Part shown: piece by piece, positions 1 through 8,165 of the stretch | Layout of the letters: each line of letters begins with the position of its first letter | Numbering within the stretch: the first letter of the stretch is position 1 | Assembly (NCBI GenBank): GCA_015064395.1 | Contig: SVSH01000003.1 | Span: 1-46,327, forward strand | Length of the DNA: 46,327 bases | Reading direction: 5' to 3' | Source: Oscillospiraceae bacterium | GTDB taxonomy: Bacteria; Bacillota; Clostridia; Oscillospirales; CAG-272 | The notes under the pieces: model-generated | Databases searched by the model: none | What the model was told of the DNA's origin: nothing | What the model saw: only the letters and a program-made list of their open reading frames with translations | Position numbers and translations under genes: made by a program

Positions 1-25
1 GCTGATGGACGCTCGCACTCATACG

Positions 26-130
26 AAAGAATATCGTCCTTGCCAAGCAAGGCGCGGGTGTCCAGCCCGCGAGATATTCTTTTTGACCTCGCGCTCGCGC
101 GAGGTCGGGGTTCGATTCCCGACGGCGGAT
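26..130 (+). other. Hairpin-rich tRNA-like segment, not a complete tRNA
   Basis: A chain of perfect helices is visible. An outer 10-bp stem (26-35 with 73-82) encloses a 5-bp hairpin (38-42/48-52) and a 6-bp hairpin (53-58/66-71). A 9-bp hairpin follows (85-93/98-106). Last comes a T-arm-like hairpin with the canonical GTTCGATTC core (110-118), whose stem needs one bulged G. The order D-arm-like, anticodon-like, long variable-like and T-arm-like resembles a class II tRNA. However, the anticodon-like loop has G where U33 should be, no convincing acceptor stem pairs with GGCGGAT at 124-130, and no encoded CCA follows. It could be a decayed or interrupted tRNA, the 3' end of a tRNA starting before the window, or another structured RNA. 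The strand is inferred from the T-arm sequence. Confidence 0.3.
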
Positions 131-170
131 ACGATTTATTCAAATACGATCGTTATGTTGCCGCCGTCCC

Positions 171-204
171 CAATATGCCGTTTTGTAAAAAAAACGGCAT
201 ATTG
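171..204. repeat. Perfect 14-bp inverted repeat (hairpin)
   Basis: CAATATGCCGTTTT at 171-184 is the exact reverse complement of 191-204, separated by the 6-base loop GTAAAA. The arms carry T and A runs, so the hairpin could end transcription from either side. No U-tract follows the stem, so a terminator role is likely but not proven. Confidence 0.6.
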
Positions 205-349
205 CCAAAGAAAACGGTTAATAGAGGCAAGAGGAAAGTCCTTCTCCAATATATCTTCATCGGTGGTTTTTTCTGTTTTAATATCCATTTCCAATCCGCT
301 TTGTTGAAATGCGCCAATGGGGAGCCTTATAATTTGTGCAAACAGAATA

Positions 350-378
350 TTGACAGATCGATAAGTTTCTTGTATAAT
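350..378 (+). promoter_or_regulatory. Consensus sigma-A promoter for the 499-4795 operon
   Basis: TTGACA at 350-355 and TATAAT at 373-378 are separated by exactly 17 bases. The predicted start near 385 gives a leader of about 114 nt before the first gene. No other promoter of this quality is seen before the end of the operon. Confidence 0.85.
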
Positions 379-498
379 GAAATAAAGTCAAATGAACGCA
401 ATAACCAACCAAGAAACGAAAACGCAAAACATCGGCTGCTTCTTATCTGTTAGAGTTTCTTTGATCAGTATGCCCCGACAAAAGAAAGGAGAGAACAT

Positions 499-1098
499 AT
501 GAGTTCTTTACCAGGCATCACATTACACGCCATCAACAAAAAGGGAATACAGCAATTGGTCAAGCAGGGCATCAAAACTTTGATTTTTTACGGCATAACC
601 ATGACGTTTCTATGGTTAAGTGAGGATTTCAGAGGCAATCCGATCCATGAAGCACAGCCGAATGTTTTTTGGGTCGTGTTCTCGGTTTTGCTGATTTTAC
701 CCATCCTATATTTTAAGTTTTACCGTTTTCTCTTTCGCCCAACTTTTTATGCTAAGGTAACAAAATTGGAAAATGACAGCCGACTTGGCGGACGAAAAGG
801 AGACATTCGCGGATTTATTGCCCGAGGACATTTCGTAGAGATGGGGCGGATCGATATTTGCTTTGTTACCGTCGAAACCAACCGCGGCAAGCAATATACA
901 TTCACCTATCCAAGAGAAAAAGCCGCATTTTCCCGCAACTACTACCAGGTGGGCGACGATGTGTTTTATCCCGCGCTTGCCAATTATCCTTTTAACGAAA
1001 GTCGTACCCCCGAAAAGCCGTTTTGCTTGTGCTGCGGGGAAATTGCCACGGTCGATGAAACCGAATGCTCAAAATGCAACGTCCCGCTCATTCAATAA
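499..1098 (+). CDS. Membrane protein with C-terminal zinc ribbon
   Basis: A 199-residue protein of unknown function. It starts at ATG 499 behind AAAGGAGAG. Two hydrophobic segments are visible at about residues 27-43 and 54-77, followed by a polar, beta-rich soluble domain. The last 25 residues hold two paired-cysteine knuckles (CLCCG and CSKC), a treble-clef or zinc-ribbon pattern. It is the first gene of an operon with MoxR, DUF58 and a DUF4129-like membrane protein, so a role in the same envelope-associated system is inferred only from position. I do not recognise a named family. Confidence 0.75.
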   Translation: MSSLPGITLHAINKKGIQQLVKQGIKTLIFYGITMTFLWLSEDFRGNPIHEAQPNVFWVVFSVLLILPILYFKFYRFLFRPTFYAKVTKLENDSRLGGRKGDIRGFIARGHFVEMGRIDICFVTVETNRGKQYTFTYPREKAAFSRNYYQVGDDVFYPALANYPFNESRTPEKPFCLCCGEIATVDETECSKCNVPLIQ

Positions 1099-1127
1099 GA
1101 GATTCATTTATATCAGGAGGCATCATC

Positions 1128-2075
1128 ATGACACAGACCCAAAGCGCTACTCTTTATCAAAACATTGAAGCCAACATCAGCCGCGTGCTGTTCGGCAAGC
1201 AAAAGACAGTTCGCCTGATGCTGTGTTGCTTGCTCGCGGGCGGACACATTTTACTCGAGGACGTTCCCGGCACGGGTAAGACCAGCATGGTACGTGCGCT
1301 CGCCGCGTCGCTGGATGCGCAGGATAAGAGAGTACAGTTCACGCCCGACCTGCTTCCGTCCGATATTACGGGTATCAATTTCTACCGCCAGCAAACAGGG
1401 GAGTTCGTGCTTCGTAAAGGTCCGATCTTCACTAATCTCTTTTTGGCGGATGAGATCAACCGCGCCACGCCCCGTACCCAGGCGGCACTGCTTGAATGTA
1501 TGGAGGAGGGACAGGCAACGATCGACGGAGAAACAATGCCTCTGCCCGAGGTTTTTATGGTGTTGGCAACCATGAACCCCATCGAATTTCAGGGAACGTT
1601 TCCGTTGCCCGAAGCCCAGATTGACCGCTTTATGATGAAGCTCCATCCCGGCTATCCCGACGAGGCAGATGAGCGCCTCATCGTTCAAAAGATCTGCGCG
1701 CCTGCAGGATCACAAGCATTGACGCCCGTTGCGTCCCCTGCGGATATCATTGCCGCTCGCAAGGAGATCGCCGGGGTGCAGGTCAGTGATGCCATTCGTG
1801 ATTATATCGTGCGAATCGTGCGCGCCACCCGCGAGAGCGATAAAATTAAGCTGGGCGTCAGCCCTCGTGGCACTGTTGCCTTGACCCGAGCCTGCCGTGC
1901 CCTGGCGGCGATGCAGGGAAGAGATTTCGTTATTCCCGACGACGTCAACGAGCTGGCCGTTCCCGTGCTTGCGCATCGTATTATTTCGCAGTCGCAAAGC
2001 AGTATCCACCTCAGTGGCTCCAACGAGGCCATCATGGAGTACCTTCTTTCCAAAATCCCCGCACCGCTGTCTTGA
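1128..2075 (+). CDS. MoxR-family AAA+ ATPase
   Basis: A 315-residue AAA+ ATPase of the MoxR family, thought to act as a chaperone that matures or inserts partner complexes. It shows Walker A GTGKTSM in the context LEDVPGTGKTSM, Walker B LFLADEINR, and the C-terminal lid helices with the SPRGTVALTRA segment typical of MoxR. The start is placed at ATG 1128 because AGGAGG lies 8 bases upstream; longer in-frame starts would run into the preceding gene. It is followed by a DUF58 gene, the classic MoxR partner containing a possible metal-binding or vWA-like fold. Cytosolic. The family call is firm; the substrate is unknown. Confidence 0.93.
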   Translation: MTQTQSATLYQNIEANISRVLFGKQKTVRLMLCCLLAGGHILLEDVPGTGKTSMVRALAASLDAQDKRVQFTPDLLPSDITGINFYRQQTGEFVLRKGPIFTNLFLADEINRATPRTQAALLECMEEGQATIDGETMPLPEVFMVLATMNPIEFQGTFPLPEAQIDRFMMKLHPGYPDEADERLIVQKICAPAGSQALTPVASPADIIAARKEIAGVQVSDAIRDYIVRIVRATRESDKIKLGVSPRGTVALTRACRALAAMQGRDFVIPDDVNELAVPVLAHRIISQSQSSIHLSGSNEAIMEYLLSKIPAPLS

Positions 2076-2115
2076 CGGTTTTGCGGGACAATGATAAAGG
2101 AAAGGAGGGTGGCGT

Positions 2116-3354
2116 ATGCATTGGATCGCCCTGTTTTTGATCTTGGGAGTTGCACTGACTTGCTTCCAAGTGCGTCGACGCATCAAAAGAAATGCCGAGA
2201 CTGCCTTGAAATATCACTTTGAATTCAGCACAGACGAACTGTTTGAAAAAGAATATTTGTACTTGATACAGGAGATCACCAACGAAGGGGAGCGAGACGT
2301 TCCTTTTTTGAAGACGGAAACACTCTTGCCCGAGGGGTTGCGCGTTGTCTTAGTCCAGGACGGCGTTCTGTATTCAGGAAACGATATCGAATGCCAGTCG
2401 GTGCAAAGTGTGTTTGAATTGCCGGCGGGCAGTACGGTGCGTCGTAAATGGCGCGTGTTAGCGGATCAGCGTGGGGTCTATCGGGCGGAAAACATTCAAA
2501 TGATTGCCGTTTATAACGATCCGCTCGGCATGATGGCCACTTCGCACAGGCTGGAGGCCGAGAGCGGGGGACATACAAGACTGGTCGTTTTGCCCCGCGT
2601 AAAGGAATGGATCTCTCATATGGCGCTGAGCCCGACTTATACGGGTGAGCGTATTTTGCCGCGCGGACTTATTCATGATCCCATGTCCTTTTTAGGTGTG
2701 CGAGATTACGAACCGCGTGATCCTCTCAACACCGTCGACTGGAAGCAATCGGCTCGTCTGGGGCGCACTGTCGTACGTGAGACGGAATATCAATACAATG
2801 ATAGTTATAATATCGTCTTGAATATGCAGTCGGTGCTCATCGAGCCCAATCCCCCCGAGATTTCCACTCCGCCTCTTGTTGAGGACTGTGTCTCGGTCTG
2901 CGCGTCGCTGTTGGATAGCGCTGTGCGTCGCGACATTCCTGTGGCGCTGATTGCCAACGTCCCGACGGTAGAGGAATACGGGCATCCATTGTCCGAGGAA
3001 GATGATACCGGAAGTCAGATTTTCTGCAGCGAAGAATACCGCCGACAGGCGCAGGTCATTCGCGCTTACCGAATGCTCGCGGCCCTGCCGATGCAATTGA
3101 CCGTTTCCATCGAGAAAATGATGGACGATATGATCGCCCGCCCACATCTGTATGCCCGTGGCGGAAATATCGTACTGGTAACCTCCTTCTTAAACGAGCG
3201 TATGGTCGGCTTTTACCGTGCGATGCGGGAGCGGGGCGTGCAGGTTATCTTCTTTGTCGTAACGGCATATAACAAAGCGGTCGACATCCCCGACGATATG
3301 CCGGTCTATTACCGCATTTCCCAGTGGAAGGGAGGTGTGGCCCATGCGTCCTAA
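2116..3354 (+). CDS. DUF58 domain-containing protein
   Basis: A 412-residue protein with one N-terminal membrane segment (about residues 2-20) followed by a basic stretch. The DUF58 hallmark lies near residues 195-215 (VRDYEPRDPLNTVDWKQSAR), where the D-P-x-x-x-V-D-W-K-x-S-A-R pattern is the family signature. The start at ATG 2116 follows AAAGGAGGG. DUF58 proteins are co-encoded with MoxR ATPases and often with transglutaminase/DUF4129 membrane proteins; here the next gene overlaps this one by 11 bases, so translation is probably coupled. The biochemical activity of the family is not established. Confidence 0.9.
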   Translation: MHWIALFLILGVALTCFQVRRRIKRNAETALKYHFEFSTDELFEKEYLYLIQEITNEGERDVPFLKTETLLPEGLRVVLVQDGVLYSGNDIECQSVQSVFELPAGSTVRRKWRVLADQRGVYRAENIQMIAVYNDPLGMMATSHRLEAESGGHTRLVVLPRVKEWISHMALSPTYTGERILPRGLIHDPMSFLGVRDYEPRDPLNTVDWKQSARLGRTVVRETEYQYNDSYNIVLNMQSVLIEPNPPEISTPPLVEDCVSVCASLLDSAVRRDIPVALIANVPTVEEYGHPLSEEDDTGSQIFCSEEYRRQAQVIRAYRMLAALPMQLTVSIEKMMDDMIARPHLYARGGNIVLVTSFLNERMVGFYRAMRERGVQVIFFVVTAYNKAVDIPDDMPVYYRISQWKGGVAHAS

Positions 3355-4795
3355 AAGCAACCAAAATGCCCGTTGGCAGCGGCGCTATAAGCTGATTGCC
3401 GTCATAGGACTCGGCGCCGTTGTCGCTGTGCCCATCGAATGGGTGAGCAGGGCGATGTTTGATGGATTTTCCTCCCTCATCGCCCTGATTGCCTGCGCCA
3501 TTTCCATCGGGACGGGATATCTGGTTGAGCACCTGGCCATTTGGATCAGCAGAAAAAACGAGCAGCAAGAAATTGACTTTTCCTATGAGAGTAAGATTCG
3601 TATCCCCTGGGGGCTGACGATCCTGTGCTGGATGTTCGCAACGGTGCTGATGATCGCGCTGGCTTGGAGCACAGGCCACCTTGTAGACGTGATTTGGTTG
3701 CGTCGCTTGGGTTCTCCTATGTCACGTGACACACTCCTCTTGTTTCGCCTTTTGCTTGCCACAGTATTCACCATCACCGGTTGTATCGGCTGCTACTTGC
3801 GCCCCTGCGGTTTTTATCAAATTGTAGGACTGCGCTCCATGCTGGAATGTGTGGCTGTCTTTGCCGCCATTGGTACGCTGCAGACGGTGTACGGTGAGCA
3901 ACCATTGAGTCTGTTTTTCGTTCTATGCATGGTCACCTACGCCTTGTGTATGGCCATCATTATGAATCAGATGCACGTCATACAACCCTCGTATTTTTCT
4001 CCGACCTGCCACGCAACAGACCAGTTGCGCCGCGCCGGTATTCGCTCGGTGTTCGGTATGTTTTGGCTGTGTCTCAAAAACACCTGGCTTCCCATAGCTG
4101 CAATCTCACTTTTGATCTTGCCGTTAAGAGTCCTCACGTTTTCCCATCAGCGCTCTATTTTCTCTTGGCTGTTTGTTTTCCCCATTTCCGGGCAACCCAT
4201 CATCAACTGCATGGTGTTTGTCGGAAGTCTTCTGACACTGATCGGCTTTATCGTGTATGTTTGCCTGGCCGCAAGAAATCCGGACATCCCCGAATATCTG
4301 GTTAAGATCCGTCAATGGATCCGCCGTGTGTGGCTGCGAGTTTGCCTTGTGCTGTTTTCCGACCCCAGCCGTCTTCGTGCAGAACGGAAAAAGAAGCAGA
4401 AAAAGGCGCCGCAACCCGAGGTCAAATTGGCGTACGAGGACACGGTGATCCGCCGTCCGCCTCTTCGCTCGGAGCGGGAAACGTTGATGAGCTACAGCGC
4501 GTTTTCACGCCGCTTGTTGGCTTTGCCCGATGCCAAGCAGCAGTATAGCTACGCTTACCGTACCTTGGTTGCTTGCCTGATCCGCAAGCACATTGGCATT
4601 GACGCACATACCACGCCTCAAGGCATTGCGGAGATCGTCAAAAAACGAACCAATATTTGTGACATTGACCGTATCACGGAACTGTTCTACGCCTCTGCCT
4701 ATGCACCCGAAGCACCCGCGCCAACTACCGTTGAATTGGTCTTTCTGTGCGGTATCGTTCGGGCGGAATTGGAGCGCGAGCGTCAGCGAGGGTAA
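3344..4795 (+). CDS. Polytopic membrane protein with DUF4129-like tail
   Basis: A 483-residue protein with about eight hydrophobic helices between residues 15 and 345, then a charged linker (ERKKKQKK) and a cytosolic helical tail of about 110 residues. The tail resembles DUF4129, the C-terminal domain usually attached to transglutaminase-like proteins in MoxR-DUF58 loci. No transglutaminase Cys-His-Asp core is visible, so this is the membrane and tail part without the enzyme. ATG 3344 is chosen over GTG 3335 because GGGAGG sits 8 bases before it. It overlaps the end of the DUF58 gene and is the last gene before a strong terminator. Confidence 0.75.
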   Translation: MRPKSNQNARWQRRYKLIAVIGLGAVVAVPIEWVSRAMFDGFSSLIALIACAISIGTGYLVEHLAIWISRKNEQQEIDFSYESKIRIPWGLTILCWMFATVLMIALAWSTGHLVDVIWLRRLGSPMSRDTLLLFRLLLATVFTITGCIGCYLRPCGFYQIVGLRSMLECVAVFAAIGTLQTVYGEQPLSLFFVLCMVTYALCMAIIMNQMHVIQPSYFSPTCHATDQLRRAGIRSVFGMFWLCLKNTWLPIAAISLLILPLRVLTFSHQRSIFSWLFVFPISGQPIINCMVFVGSLLTLIGFIVYVCLAARNPDIPEYLVKIRQWIRRVWLRVCLVLFSDPSRLRAERKKKQKKAPQPEVKLAYEDTVIRRPPLRSERETLMSYSAFSRRLLALPDAKQQYSYAYRTLVACLIRKHIGIDAHTTPQGIAEIVKKRTNICDIDRITELFYASAYAPEAPAPTTVELVFLCGIVRAELERERQRG

Positions 4796-4848
4796 GAGGG
4801 CATTGACTGCCATGATTTGAGATTGGCAGTTGTAATTCATCCATATAA

Positions 4849-4880
4849 ACAGAAAAACCACCATCGGGTGGTTTTTCTGT
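4849..4880. terminator. Bidirectional intrinsic terminator
   Basis: A 14-bp perfect stem (4849-4862 with 4867-4880) around the loop ATCG carries AAAAA and TTTTT runs on its two arms. It separates the rightward MoxR operon from the leftward ABC-F gene and can serve both. Confidence 0.9.
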
Positions 4881-4905
4881 TTGGCGGAACCGTCGAGACG
4901 GGACA

Positions 4906-6516
4906 TTACAACGAAATATTCGTAACACCTTTTTTCTTCTGCGCCTCCACGAACTCCTCGTACGTGCCGTGGAAGTCCTGCCAGCCGTTGGGTGTGATCT
5001 CAATGATGCGGTTGGCGACGGTATTAACGATCTCGTAGTCGTGCGAAGAGAAGAGAATGTTGCCCTTGAAATCGACAAGACCGTTGTTGACGGCTGTGAT
5101 CGACTCCAGGTCAAGGTGGTTGGTCGGCTGGTCAAGCACCAGTGCATTGGAGCCGAACAGCATCATGCGCGAGAACATACAACGAACCTTCTCACCACCC
5201 GAGAGCACCTGAACCTCCTTGAATACGCTATCACCCGAGAACAGCATACGACCCAGGAAATTACGCAAATACGACTCGGTCTGATCCGAGGAGTACTGGC
5301 GCATCCAGTCCAGAATGCTGTCGGTACAGCCTTCAAAATAAGGTGAGTTGTCGCGAGGGAAGTAGGAGGTCGTAATGCTGACGCCCCATTTGAATTCACC
5401 CGCAGACGCCTCTTGCTCTTCCATCAGAATACGGAAAAGCGCCGTGATCGAACGGTCGTTGCCGACAAAAGCGACCTTATCGTTTTTGCTCAACATAAAG
5501 GACAAGTCGGAGAAGAGAACCTCGCCGTCCACCTCAGCGGACAGATTTTTGACCGTCAAAATGTCCTTGCCGGGCTCGCGATCCATGTCGAAACCGATAA
5601 ACGGATAGCGGCGGGAGGAAGCGGGCATATCGAATACAGACAGCTTTTCAAGGAGATTGCGGCGGCTGGTTGCCTGACGCGCCTTGGACTTGTTGGCAGA
5701 GAAACGGGAAATAAAAGCCTGCAGCTCGCGGATCTTTTCTTCGTTTCTCTTGTTCTGCTGCTTGATCACGCGCTGAACAAGCTGGCTGGATTCATACCAG
5801 AACTCGTAGTTACCGACGTACATTTTGATGCCGCCGTAGTCGATATCGACAATGTTGGTGCAGACGTCGTTGAGGAAGTGACGGTCGTGAGAAACGACTA
5901 GCACGGTACCCTCGTAGTCAGCCAGGAAATCCTCCAACCACATTACGGCGTCAAGGTCAAGGCCGTTGGTGGGCTCGTCGAGCAGAATGATCTCGGGGCG
6001 ACCGAACAGCGCTTGCGCCAGGAGCACCTTGACCTTTTCATTTTCGGTCAGCGTATCCATGGTCTGATAGAGAATATCCTCGGAAAGGCCTAAGCCCTGA
6101 ATGAGTCTGGAGGCTTCGGACTCGGCTTCCCAACCGTCCATCTCGGCAAATTCTGCTTCCAGCTCGGAGGCGCGTACGCCGTCCTCGTCCGAAAAGTCGG
6201 GCTTTTCGTACAGCGCGTCTTTTTCTTTCATAATGGCGTACAGGCGCGCGTTACCCATGATGACGGTATCAAGCACCGTGTATTCTTCAAAGGCGTAGTG
6301 GTCCTGGCGAAGCACCGACAAACGCTCGTCCTCGGGGATGTGTACGTCGCCCGTGGAAGGCTCCAGCTCGCCGCAAAGCAGCTTCAAAAAGGTGGATTTA
6401 CCCGCACCGTTGGCGCCGATGACGCCGTAGCAGTTGCCGGGGGTGAACTTTAAGTCAACGTCCTTGAACAGCACCTGGCCGCCGAAATGAAAGCTGAGAT
6501 TGTTAACGGTAATCAT
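4906..6516 (-). CDS. ABC-F family ATPase (YkpA/YbiT-like)
   Basis: A 536-residue soluble ATPase with two ABC domains and no membrane segments, as in ABC-F translation factors. Domain 1 has an intact Walker A (GANGAGKST, residues 34-42) and Walker B followed by DEPTN (180-184), but its signature reads LTENEKVK (156-163). The inter-domain linker with charged helices lies near 245-295. In domain 2 the P-loop is degenerate (VGNDRSITALF, 351-361), the signature LSGGE is intact (438-442), and the catalytic Glu is Gln (DQPTNHLD, 462-469). One composite ATP site is therefore intact and the other is decayed. The family itself already tends this way. Closest by eye to YkpA/YbiT. Monocistronic; it starts at ATG 6516 behind AAGGAG. 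Confidence 0.92.
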   Translation of the reverse strand: MITVNNLSFHFGGQVLFKDVDLKFTPGNCYGVIGANGAGKSTFLKLLCGELEPSTGDVHIPEDERLSVLRQDHYAFEEYTVLDTVIMGNARLYAIMKEKDALYEKPDFSDEDGVRASELEAEFAEMDGWEAESEASRLIQGLGLSEDILYQTMDTLTENEKVKVLLAQALFGRPEIILLDEPTNGLDLDAVMWLEDFLADYEGTVLVVSHDRHFLNDVCTNIVDIDYGGIKMYVGNYEFWYESSQLVQRVIKQQNKRNEEKIRELQAFISRFSANKSKARQATSRRNLLEKLSVFDMPASSRRYPFIGFDMDREPGKDILTVKNLSAEVDGEVLFSDLSFMLSKNDKVAFVGNDRSITALFRILMEEQEASAGEFKWGVSITTSYFPRDNSPYFEGCTDSILDWMRQYSSDQTESYLRNFLGRMLFSGDSVFKEVQVLSGGEKVRCMFSRMMLFGSNALVLDQPTNHLDLESITAVNNGLVDFKGNILFSSHDYEIVNTVANRIIEITPNGWQDFHGTYEEFVEAQKKKGVTNISL

Positions 6517-6629
6517 GAATTCTCCTTAAAATTGATCGTAATATGCAAAACTATATTATAGTAACACAAAACAAAAGAAAAGTCAACGCAAGGGAGAAGG
6601 ATATTATCACATAAATTTTCTTTTTATAA

Positions 6630-6658
6630 TTGCATTTTTGAGGCACATGTGATATAAT
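6630..6658 (+). promoter_or_regulatory. Sigma-A promoter of uxaC
   Basis: TTGCAT (6630-6635), 17 bases, TATAAT (6653-6658), with the extended -10 element TGA just before it. The uxaC start codon lies 40 bases beyond. Confidence 0.8.
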
Positions 6659-6697
6659 AGATCCAACTCACCATGTACGATGAAAGGAAATACTCTT

Positions 6698-8113
6698 ATG
6701 AAGCCTTTTATGAATGAAGATTTTCTTCTGACCACACCCAGCGCTGTAAAGCTGTATCACGACTACGCCGCGAAAATGCCCATCATCGACTATCACTGCC
6801 ACCTCGTTCCTGCCGAGATCGCGGGCGATAAGGCATTCTCCAACATCACCGAGGCTTGGCTGTATGCCGACCACTATAAGTGGCGTGCCATGCGTTCCTG
6901 TGGTGTGGATGAAAAGTATATCACGGGCGACGCGTCCGATTACGAAAAATTCCGTGCTTACTGTTCCATCATGCCGCGCCTGTTTGGCAACCCCTTGTAC
7001 CACTGGAGCCACCTGGAGTTGCGCAGATATTTTGTTTGCGAGCTGATCCTGTGCGAAAAGAATTGCGACGAGATCTGGAAGATCACGTCCGAAAAGCTGG
7101 CAGAGGGAAACCTCACTGCCCGCGCACTGATGAAGAAATCCAATGTAAAGCTCGTCTGCACGACCGACGATCCTGCCGATACGCTGGAGTACCACAAGGC
7201 ACTCGCCGAGGAGGGCTTTGAGATTCAGGTCCTGCCGGCCTTCCGTCCTGACAAGAGCATGAATATCGAGCGCCGCGGCATTGCCGAGTACCTCAAAAAG
7301 CTTGGCGCGTCCGAGGGCATTGAGATCACCGACCTGGAGTCGCTCTACGCCGCGCTGCGTCACTCGCTGGACCGCTTCTGTGCGCTGGGCTGCCGTACAG
7401 CCGACCATGGCATGGATAATTACGTCCGCTTTGCCGTTCCGAATGAATACGCGGCCAATGAAATCCTTAAAAAGGCGATTGCCAACGACGGTGTTGGCGT
7501 AACCGAAGAAGAACTGGCGCTGTATCAGACCCAAATGAACCGCTTCCTGGGTCAGGAATACAAAAAGCGCGATATGGTATTGCAGATCCACTTCGGTGTT
7601 TTGCGCAACCCCAACCGCACCATGTTTGAGCGTCTTGGCCCCGACTCGGGCTTTGATACCATTCACGGACAAAACTGCATTGCATCGCTGGCCGGCTTGC
7701 TCAACTACCTCAATAGCTGTGACGGTCTGCCTCGCACGGTGCTGTATTCCATCAATCCTTGCGACAACGAGGCCATCGGAACGCTGTGCGGTAGCTTCTG
7801 CAAAAACAGCGACGGTATGCCCACGGTCGTGCAGGGAAGCGCCTGGTGGTTCAACGACCACATCGACGGTATGGACGCCCAGATGCGCTCTTACGCCAAT
7901 TTGGCAGGCCTTGGCAACTTCCTTGGCATGCTGACTGACTCGCGCAGCTTTATGTCCTATCCCCGCCATGAATATTTCCGCCGTATCCTTTGCCGTCTGG
8001 TCGGCTCTTGGGTGGAAGAAGGCCTTGTGCCCAATGACGATGAGATGCTCAAGGCTTTGATTGAAAATATCTGCTATAACAACGCCAAGCGTTATTTCCG
8101 CTTCGAGCTTTGA
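6698..8113 (+). CDS. uxaC: Uronate isomerase
   Basis: A 471-residue enzyme converting D-glucuronate to D-fructuronate and D-galacturonate to D-tagaturonate, the first cytosolic step of hexuronate catabolism. It belongs to the amidohydrolase-fold UxaC family: the HxH metal motif is in IIDYHCHL (H33, H35), and conserved blocks TTDDPAD, LPAFRPD and TDSRSF are present. Length matches the usual 465-475. ATG 6698 is chosen because AAAGGA lies 9 bases upstream; the in-frame ATG at 6680 has no such site and is only 22 bases past the -10. No other uronate genes are adjacent, so partner enzymes must be elsewhere. Confidence 0.96.
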   Translation: MKPFMNEDFLLTTPSAVKLYHDYAAKMPIIDYHCHLVPAEIAGDKAFSNITEAWLYADHYKWRAMRSCGVDEKYITGDASDYEKFRAYCSIMPRLFGNPLYHWSHLELRRYFVCELILCEKNCDEIWKITSEKLAEGNLTARALMKKSNVKLVCTTDDPADTLEYHKALAEEGFEIQVLPAFRPDKSMNIERRGIAEYLKKLGASEGIEITDLESLYAALRHSLDRFCALGCRTADHGMDNYVRFAVPNEYAANEILKKAIANDGVGVTEEELALYQTQMNRFLGQEYKKRDMVLQIHFGVLRNPNRTMFERLGPDSGFDTIHGQNCIASLAGLLNYLNSCDGLPRTVLYSINPCDNEAIGTLCGSFCKNSDGMPTVVQGSAWWFNDHIDGMDAQMRSYANLAGLGNFLGMLTDSRSFMSYPRHEYFRRILCRLVGSWVEEGLVPNDDEMLKALIENICYNNAKRYFRFEL

Positions 8114-8128
8114 TCTTCAAACGAGCAA

Positions 8129-8160
8129 CACCGCGATCATTTTGATCGCGGTGCTGTTTT
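8129..8160. terminator. Terminator of uxaC
   Basis: An 11-bp stem CACCGCGATCA/TGATCGCGGTG (8129-8139 with 8143-8153), loop TTT, followed by CTGTTTTTAT. It lies between the converging uxaC and recombinase genes. Confidence 0.85.
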
Positions 8161-8165
8161 TATGT

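Larger units (their letters stand above)
131..498. other. Intergenic region without a supported gene
   Basis: No open frame here has a ribosome binding site or recognisable protein. The stretch holds an 8-bp inverted repeat linking 121-128 (GACGGCGG) with 161-168 (CCGCCGTC), a 14-bp hairpin at 171-204, and a consensus promoter at 350-378 for the following operon. The rest is AT-rich leader. Confidence 0.6.

Noticed and set aside
40..453. Open frame across the left intergenic region
   Set aside because: It runs through several perfect hairpins and the promoter, has no ribosome binding site, and its composition is unlike that of the neighbouring genes.
6555..6586. Leftward promoter TTGACT/TATAAT for the ABC-F gene
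   Set aside because: The spacer is 20 bases, outside the usual range, so only the -10 is credible.
6668..7969. Long minus-strand frame opposite uxaC
   Set aside because: Shadow of uxaC codon use; no family features, and uxaC is complete.
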